The notes below the pieces were generated by a model that saw nothing but the letters and a program-made list of their open reading frames with translations, was not told the DNA's origin and ran no database searches. From a virus, in the IMG/VR virus record IMGVR_UViG_3300044617_001663, positions 1-56,459 of that record: a DNA stretch of 56,459 bases. One strand, written 5' to 3'. Below are positions 51,468-56,459 of this stretch, piece by piece. Position numbers and translations under genes: made by a program. Position 1 is the first letter of the stretch, and every line of letters starts with the position of its first letter.

Positions 51468-51890
51468 ATGGAAAATATTATGGAAAAGCAAAAAATAACC
51501 GTAGATGACCTTTTAGAGGTCAGTTTAAATAAATCAGATGACTTCTTAAAAATAAAAGAAACACTAACAAGAATCGGTGTATCTTCCAAAAAAGAAAAAA
51601 AGTTATATCAATCCTGTCACATACTCCATAAAAAGGGTAAATATTATATTGTTCATTTTAAAGAATTATTTTCTTTAGATGGACTTCCATCAGATATTGA
51701 TGAAAATGATATAGGCAGAAGAAATAGTATAACAAAATTACTAGAGGACTGGGGATTACTAAAAATAGTAAATCCTGATAAAGCCAACTCTCTGATGGTT
51801 CCTATAAACCAATTTAAAATACTTTCTCATAAAGAAAAAACTGAGTGGGAATTATGTCCTAAATATCATATAGGAAAAAAGAGGATTTAA
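51468..51890 (+). CDS. regA: Translational repressor RegA
   Basis: RegA binds initiation regions of early phage messages and represses their translation. The match to T4 RegA is close: DDFLKIKETLTRIGVSSKKE, KLYQSCHILHKKGKYYIVHF, KELFSLDGLPSDIDENDIGR, LLEDWGLLKIV, and WELCPKYHIG at the end (T4 WKLVPKYTIG). Length is 140 residues against 122 in T4, the excess being mostly at the N-terminus. A second ATG at 51480 with GGAAAA ahead of it is a likely alternative start. In T4 regA is followed by DNA polymerase gene 43; here late adhesin-type genes follow. Confidence 0.95.
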   Translation: MENIMEKQKITVDDLLEVSLNKSDDFLKIKETLTRIGVSSKKEKKLYQSCHILHKKGKYYIVHFKELFSLDGLPSDIDENDIGRRNSITKLLEDWGLLKIVNPDKANSLMVPINQFKILSHKEKTEWELCPKYHIGKKRI

Positions 51891-51891
51891 T

Positions 51892-52305
51892 ATGGCAGCA
51901 GGATCATATGATATTTTTGCAGAAAGAGGAGAGTCATTTTCTCTAGAATTTGAATATTTAGATGTAAATATGAATTCTATAGATTTGTCTGATTATATTA
52001 TTCAATTTAAAGTAAAAAGTACTTCTACTACTACAGATGAATATATTTTTGAAGTTTATTCTGAACTAGGAATAACAGTAGAAGGAACTTTAGATATTTT
52101 AAGTACAGATAAAACCGAATATGGATCTATTGAAATATTAGATGATACTGATTCTGTCGGTAAATTTGTAGTAAAAATAGATTCGGAAACAATGCAAGCA
52201 TTAAAACGAGGTTATTACTTTTATAATATTCGTTTAATAGGAGATGATAATAGTATAACTTCTATTCTAAAAGGACGTTTTGTAGTTCAATCTGAAGTCG
52301 ATTAA
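51892..52305 (+). CDS. Ig-like beta-sandwich small structural protein (copy 2)
   Basis: A 137-residue protein opening YDIFAERGESFSLEFEYLDV with a late YYFYNIRLIGDDNSITSILK and GRFVVQSEVD at the end. The first and last blocks match the 168-residue protein at 31521 (YYDITTDEGATFRLKLKYMD and LQGRFIVNPS), so both belong to one small-protein family. It starts one base after regA and precedes a large appendage protein by 11 bases, the same arrangement as copy 1. Probably a virion adaptor or fibre-associated protein. Confidence 0.65.
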   Translation: MAAGSYDIFAERGESFSLEFEYLDVNMNSIDLSDYIIQFKVKSTSTTTDEYIFEVYSELGITVEGTLDILSTDKTEYGSIEILDDTDSVGKFVVKIDSETMQALKRGYYFYNIRLIGDDNSITSILKGRFVVQSEVD

Positions 52306-52316
52306 TTGGATTAAAA

Positions 52317-54455
52317 ATGCCATTACCAACTCCACCACCCCCTGCACAATCTTCTGAGGATTATGAAATTTGGGCATTTGCTTTCTTTGGCACAGTGCCT
52401 GGATTGAATATGTTCAGCCAAAATGTTAGTTCTCAATATAGATGGGGAACAACAGATTATGAATATAATGCAATAGTACCAACTGTAAGAATTTACTCTT
52501 TAGATACTTCATATAATGGTCATCGACTTCCCGGAATTTCAGATTCTGGTACAGATACTTACTTTGATTTTGATTTTTTTAAAGAAAAAATTCAAACTAT
52601 ACCAGAGTCGAGAAGAGCAGTTGATGGTTATTATTGGTGGCCTGATGTTTCAATTTATTCAAAAGCACATGAAAATTATTATAAGAATACATCAGATGGT
52701 ATGACTTATGATGGAGATGTATTATTATCTCCATGGCTAGAAACAAATGCAGAAGATACTGCAAATTCTTTAAAAGCATTTTTAGATAGATGTGTAGAAG
52801 AAAATATAACTTTTAGTTACTTTATAGATGATAAAGAAGCTAATGATTATTTTTGGTTAAATGGAAGAAATTCTTTTAATTACAACTGGCTTCCGGATTC
52901 AAATGGCGATGGATATCCAGAAGATCCAAGACCTAATGTTCCATACGCAGAAAAAATGTCTGATGCTAGAGTTATATCTGCTATAGTAACAGATCCAAGA
53001 TTTACAAGTTATGTGAATCCTAGCAGTGGATTAAGTTTATCTGATCAATTTATTGAAAACTATAAAGCAATAACAAATAATCCAGGAGAAACAAGAACTG
53101 CTCAACAAATTCTTGCTCCGTTTATAAACATCACAGATCCAATGGATTATGTTGATCAGAATTCTATTTGGAGGCCATGGGGATGTGCTGGCGGCTGTGG
53201 TCCTGAAGGAAATGATGTAATTCAAAATGGATATGATATATGGCATAATGTAATACCAGCATGGAATTGTGCTGTAGATGATTTACATTTTAATGATTTT
53301 TTGAATAAATCATATGTTCAAGTTTTTAATGAATATCCAGAATTTGAAGACGTTGTGTATTGTCAATACAATGTAGATCCAACAGATCATGAAGAATCGT
53401 TCTATTTTCAGGGAAGTAATTTACAGAGATATTTTCAAAATCCAATAGAGGATACACATACAGGATCTGCTATTTATTACTCAGGCTTCAATAATGTTAT
53501 ATTTGAAGGTGGCAATTATCCTCCTAGCTCAGGATTTTCATCTTCATTTAGTATTAGAAGTGGATATGTTATCAGTCCTGTAAACGATGAAGAAGCATAC
53601 AATTGGTCGGGATATTACACTACTCAATATAAAGGACCAGCAGGCAATTCAAAATTAGTTCGTTATCCAGAAACCAATCCTTATCAAAACGGAATTTATT
53701 CTAATTATTACGCTTCAAAATTTTATGATGAATTATGTTTTAAATTTTTAGTGAATAGCGTTAAAAGAACAAGAACTGCTTTAAGAAGTGATACAAATTT
53801 GTGGCAAAGATTTACTCCTTGGATTGCTCCTCCAAGTTATCCAGGAGCACCATTCCTGAGAAGTGATAATGGAATTGCATATTGGTATGAAATGATTTAT
53901 CACTTATGTTTGGGTGGGACAAGATTTTTTCATCTGTTTGATTCTACATATAATGTAACATATTGTTCTCATGTTCAACGAGTATTGGATGAATGGAGAA
54001 GAATAAGTGGAAATCATAAAACAAGACCATGTTCATCTTTAACTGGTAATTTCGGAAAAGTTGATAGAATTGTTCTGTGGGAAGCATTTGAAAAATTATT
54101 AATAAGTGGTGGACAATTACAAGGTAATGGAACTTATTTGTGGAGACTCACTCCAGCACCAAAATATTTTAATAAGAAAGGAGTTTGTTTATTAAAAAGA
54201 GTTGGAAATGATTCAGACCTTCCAGAGTTTATAAGAATAGATTCTTCAAGTCTTGAAAATTCAAGAGGAGTTTGGATTTATAGACAAGTTCAAACTCCAC
54301 CATCATATGTTCCAATTACTACTGAAAGTCTTACTAGAAGTAATAAGAATGACATAGTAAAAGTTTTTCAACCAGTTGAAAATTTTGTTTATAAAAAAGA
54401 AAACAAAGTTATTATTCAACAAATGTCACCTAATAAATTATTAGTGAGATTGTGA
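52317..54455 (+). CDS. Large appendage protein with an enzyme-like (TIM-barrel/glycosidase-like?) body
   Basis: A 712-residue protein with a Pro-rich start ([20 protein letters not shown]) that could be an attachment tag. The body is rich in Trp, Tyr and acidic residues and reads like an alpha/beta barrel hydrolase: [57 protein letters not shown], and [20 protein letters not shown] followed by FHLFD. Candidate acidic active-site residues are in FIDDKEAN and the YWYEM segment. The last 60 residues are small beta strands ending in PNKLLVRL. I do not recognise the family with certainty. It lies between the Ig-like protein and a collagen-like fibre, so a receptor-binding or surface-glycan-degrading role is a reasonable inference. 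Confidence 0.55.
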   Translation: MPLPTPPPPAQSSEDYEIWAFAFFGTVPGLNMFSQNVSSQYRWGTTDYEYNAIVPTVRIYSLDTSYNGHRLPGISDSGTDTYFDFDFFKEKIQTIPESRRAVDGYYWWPDVSIYSKAHENYYKNTSDGMTYDGDVLLSPWLETNAEDTANSLKAFLDRCVEENITFSYFIDDKEANDYFWLNGRNSFNYNWLPDSNGDGYPEDPRPNVPYAEKMSDARVISAIVTDPRFTSYVNPSSGLSLSDQFIENYKAITNNPGETRTAQQILAPFINITDPMDYVDQNSIWRPWGCAGGCGPEGNDVIQNGYDIWHNVIPAWNCAVDDLHFNDFLNKSYVQVFNEYPEFEDVVYCQYNVDPTDHEESFYFQGSNLQRYFQNPIEDTHTGSAIYYSGFNNVIFEGGNYPPSSGFSSSFSIRSGYVISPVNDEEAYNWSGYYTTQYKGPAGNSKLVRYPETNPYQNGIYSNYYASKFYDELCFKFLVNSVKRTRTALRSDTNLWQRFTPWIAPPSYPGAPFLRSDNGIAYWYEMIYHLCLGGTRFFHLFDSTYNVTYCSHVQRVLDEWRRISGNHKTRPCSSLTGNFGKVDRIVLWEAFEKLLISGGQLQGNGTYLWRLTPAPKYFNKKGVCLLKRVGNDSDLPEFIRIDSSSLENSRGVWIYRQVQTPPSYVPITTESLTRSNKNDIVKVFQPVENFVYKKENKVIIQQMSPNKLLVRL

Positions 54456-56459
54456 TGCGAGATACACCTCATAATTATGATGATAGATGGAAAAGAGGCG
54501 AACGACTGAGTACGGTTGTTCCCAGAATAGGAAATGGTCCTCCACAAAAAGGACAACTCCAAACAAATGAAATTGGAGTTGACATTAAGAATAAAAGCAT
54601 TTATATTGGTGGAAAAGATGGTGTTCCAATATTAATTGGTTTGGGTGCTTCTGGTGCATCAGGATCAACAACTTTGCCTGTTGTTGGTCCTGGAGGAATA
54701 AAATTTACAGCAGATATTACACCACCCACAATAAACAATAATGACGGAGACTTGTGGTTAGATACGAATAGTGGTATTTTGTATTTGTATCTTATAGAAC
54801 TTGACACTGTTGGATTTGTTGATAGTGAGCAGTGGGTACAAATTATGGGAGTTGGTCCACAAGGAGAAAAGGGATCAAATGGGGCAACTGGAGCGACTGG
54901 TCCTACGGGTGCAACAGGACCATCAGGTGGACCTATTGGTGCCACAGGTGCAACAGGATTAGGTGCTACTGGGTCTACTGGTGTCAGAGGTTCAACAGGA
55001 GCAACCGGTGCAACAGGTATACAAGGAAGTACAGGAGCCACGGGAACTAAAGGAGCACAAGGATCTCAAGGAACTACAGGAGCAACAGGATTAACTGGAA
55101 ATCAAGGCGCTACTGGCGCAACAGGATCTCAAGGTGTTCAAGGAACCACAGGTGCCACTGGTTCTCAGGGTGTTCAAGGAACAACAGGTGCTACAGGATC
55201 TCAAGGTGTTCAAGGAACCACAGGTGCCACTGGTTCTCAGGGTGTTCAAGGAACAACAGGTGCTACCGGTGCAACTGGTCCAACAGGAGCAACAGGTCCA
55301 GAAGGAATTCCGGGTATTGGTTCTCCGGGACCCATAGGTGCAACTGGTGCAACGGGAACTACAGGTGCAACAGGTCTTCAAGGAACCACAGGTGCTACAG
55401 GATCTCAAGGTGTTCAAGGAACAACAGGTGCTACCGGTGCAACTGGTCCAACAGGAGCAACAGGTCCAGAAGGAATTCCGGGTATTGGTTCTCCCGGACC
55501 CATAGGTGCAACTGGTGCAACTGGTGTTCGTGGAACTACTGGTGCAACAGGTGCAACGGGAACTACAGGTGCTACTGGTCTTCAAGGAACCACAGGTGCT
55601 ACAGGATCTCAAGGTCTTCAAGGAACCACAGGTGCTACAGGTTCTCAGGGTGTTCAAGGAACCACAGGTGCTACAGGATCTCAAGGTGTTCAAGGAACCA
55701 CAGGTGCTACAGGATCTCAAGGTGTTCAAGGAACAACAGGTGCTACTGGTATTCAAGGAACCACTGGTGCTACTGGCATTCAAGGTAAATTAGGTGGTCC
55801 AAAATATCAATTTACAACAAGTTTATTTGGTAATGGTAATTTCACATATAACAATAGCAGTCCTTCAACCACAACAACAATTACCGTCTCTTATCAAACT
55901 ATAGATTTAATTGATATATCAACTTATTTAAATACTTGGGATGACTCAAATTCAACAATAAAGGGATATTTAACTGTTTTAAATTCTTCTAGTACTTCTA
56001 GTTTTGTTAATATATTTGCTATAACAGCATTATCTGACGATTCAATAAATAGTTATGTAGATTTAACAGTAAGTCATATTTCTGGTAATACACAGCCAAC
56101 TAATAGTTCTGAATATGTTTTATTATTTAGTAGAACTGGAGATAGGGGATCTACCGGTGCTACAGGATCTCAAGGTGTTCAAGGAACAACTGGTGCCACT
56201 GGTTCTCAGGGTGTTCAAGGAACAACAGGTGCTACCGGTGCAACTGGTCCAACAGGAGCAACAGGTCCAGAAGGAATTCCGGGTATCGGTTCTCCGGGAC
56301 CAATAGGTGCAACAGGTGCAACGGGAACTACAGGTGCTACTGGTCTACAAGGAACTACAGGTGCTACTGGTCTACAAGGAACAACTGGTGCCACTGGTTC
56401 TCAGGGTGTTCAAGGAACCACAGGTGCCACTGGTTCTCAGGGTGTTCAAGGAACAACAG
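54455..56459 (+). CDS. Collagen-like tail fibre protein (partial, runs off the window)
   Basis: An open frame starts at ATG 54455 (TGATG overlap with the previous stop) and has no stop by the window end, at least 668 codons. Residues about 1-130 are a globular head: [20 protein letters not shown] and [20 protein letters not shown] are typical of phage fibre N-termini. Gly-X-Y repeats run from 54854 to 55795, dominated by GAT, GSQ, GVQ and GTT triplets. A globular insert of about 114 residues (55796-56137, with [20 protein letters not shown]) interrupts them, and Gly-X-Y resumes at 56138. Collagen-like segments trimerise fibre shafts in other phages. Confidence 0.85.
   Translation, partial: MRDTPHNYDDRWKRGERLSTVVPRIGNGPPQKGQLQTNEIGVDIKNKSIYIGGKDGVPILIGLGASGASGSTTLPVVGPGGIKFTADITPPTINNNDGDLWLDTNSGILYLYLIELDTVGFVDSEQWVQIMGVGPQGEKGSNGATGATGPTGATGPSGGPIGATGATGLGATGSTGVRGSTGATGATGIQGSTGATGTKGAQGSQGTTGATGLTGNQGATGATGSQGVQGTTGATGSQGVQGTTGATGSQGVQGTTGATGSQGVQGTTGATGATGPTGATGPEGIPGIGSPGPIGATGATGTTGATGLQGTTGATGSQGVQGTTGATGATGPTGATGPEGIPGIGSPGPIGATGATGVRGTTGATGATGTTGATGLQGTTGATGSQGLQGTTGATGSQGVQGTTGATGSQGVQGTTGATGSQGVQGTTGATGIQGTTGATGIQGKLGGPKYQFTTSLFGNGNFTYNNSSPSTTTTITVSYQTIDLIDISTYLNTWDDSNSTIKGYLTVLNSSSTSSFVNIFAITALSDDSINSYVDLTVSHISGNTQPTNSSEYVLLFSRTGDRGSTGATGSQGVQGTTGATGSQGVQGTTGATGATGPTGATGPEGIPGIGSPGPIGATGATGTTGATGLQGTTGATGLQGTTGATGSQGVQGTTGATGSQGVQGTT
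54854..55795 (+). repeat. Collagen-coding tandem repeat array
   Basis: About 940 bases of tandem 9-base units, with a frequent 36-base higher-order unit (encoding [12 protein letters not shown]). A longer near-identical block of about 111 bases occurs at 55241-55351 and 55409-55519, offset by 168 bases, and again at 56210-56320, offset by 969 bases; both offsets keep frame. Confidence 0.85.
56138..56459 (+). repeat. Second collagen-coding repeat array (partial)
   Basis: Gly-X-Y coding repeats resume after the globular insert and continue to the window edge. It holds the third copy of the 111-base block (56210-56320), encoding a [20 protein letters not shown] segment. Confidence 0.8.

Noticed and set aside
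54601-55041. Minus-strand Pro/Val/Ala-rich frame opposite the fibre N-terminus
   Set aside because: Shadow of the collagen-coding strand; the + strand frame is continuous, starts at an overlapped ATG and matches fibre architecture.
55091-55783. Minus-strand 230-codon frame rich in Cys/Ser/Thr over the collagen region
   Set aside because: It is the exact antisense of the Gly-X-Y repeat, so its composition is a by-product of the repeat; no ribosome binding site or family resemblance.
54854-55795. Regular repeats that might suggest a CRISPR array
   Set aside because: Repeats are tandem 9/36-base coding units without unique spacers and keep an open reading frame.

Overview
This 56.5 kb window is a contiguous piece of an A+T-rich (roughly two-thirds A+T by eye) T4-like myovirus genome. 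Every convincing gene lies on the + strand. Genes are tightly packed, often with ATGA or TGATG overlaps, and I saw no tRNA, rRNA, integrase, transposon or CRISPR array. Protein identities and gene order (baseplate 27-5-25-6-8, neck 13-14-15, terminase 16-17, tail 18-19, portal 20, 67-21-22-23, then uvsY-uvsW-55-47-46-rnh-45-44-62-regA) match the T4 core genome. The details are those of marine T4-like phages (cyanophage or pelagiphage type): gene 5 lacks a lysozyme domain, there is a very large DUF4815-type structural protein, a tail-tube-like gene lies between 23 and uvsY, and clamp-loader gene 62 is short. The host cannot be read from the window; no photosynthesis or other host-diagnostic auxiliary genes are present.

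Region 1 (1-22.5 kb) encodes the baseplate and proximal fibres: hub gp27, a gp5 OB-fold protein split from a separate beta-helical spike, a membrane-anchored GAF-like protein, gp25, gp6, a gp7-position protein, gp8, a 2525-residue DUF4815 protein, a small coiled-coil protein, a repeat-containing fibre, a cysteine-rich protein with about 49 Cys, and a DUF1617-like protein. Region 2 (22.5-39.3 kb) holds neck, packaging, tail and head genes. It is interrupted between portal gp20 and the gp67-like/gp21/gp22/gp23 set by a two-gene accessory cassette (an Ig-like small protein plus a 976-residue cysteine-rich protein). A strong intrinsic terminator follows the major capsid gene.

Region 3 (39.3-51.4 kb) is the recombination, replication and late-transcription block: UvsY, UvsW, an Sm-like protein, late sigma gp55, gp47/gp46 nuclease, an RNase H/FEN-type nuclease, sliding clamp gp45, clamp loader gp44/gp62, and several conserved unknowns. 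Two sigma70-like promoters are visible, before gene 55 and before a 383-residue unknown gene. Region 4 (51.4 kb to the end) starts at a TATAAATA late promoter and holds RegA, a second Ig-like/adhesin cassette and a collagen-like fibre gene that runs off the window.

The parts fit together: gp55 with gp45/gp44/gp62 would read TATAAATA-type late promoters, which occur before a baseplate gene, 13 (CATAAATA), 19, 22 and regA; a TATATATA variant occurs before 18, the gp67-like gene and 23. The least explained content is the accessory structural set: cysteine-rich proteins, duplicated Ig-like/adhesin cassettes, a GAF-like membrane protein in the baseplate operon, a glycine-zipper tail on the spike, and cis-regulatory dyads before genes 20 and 55.
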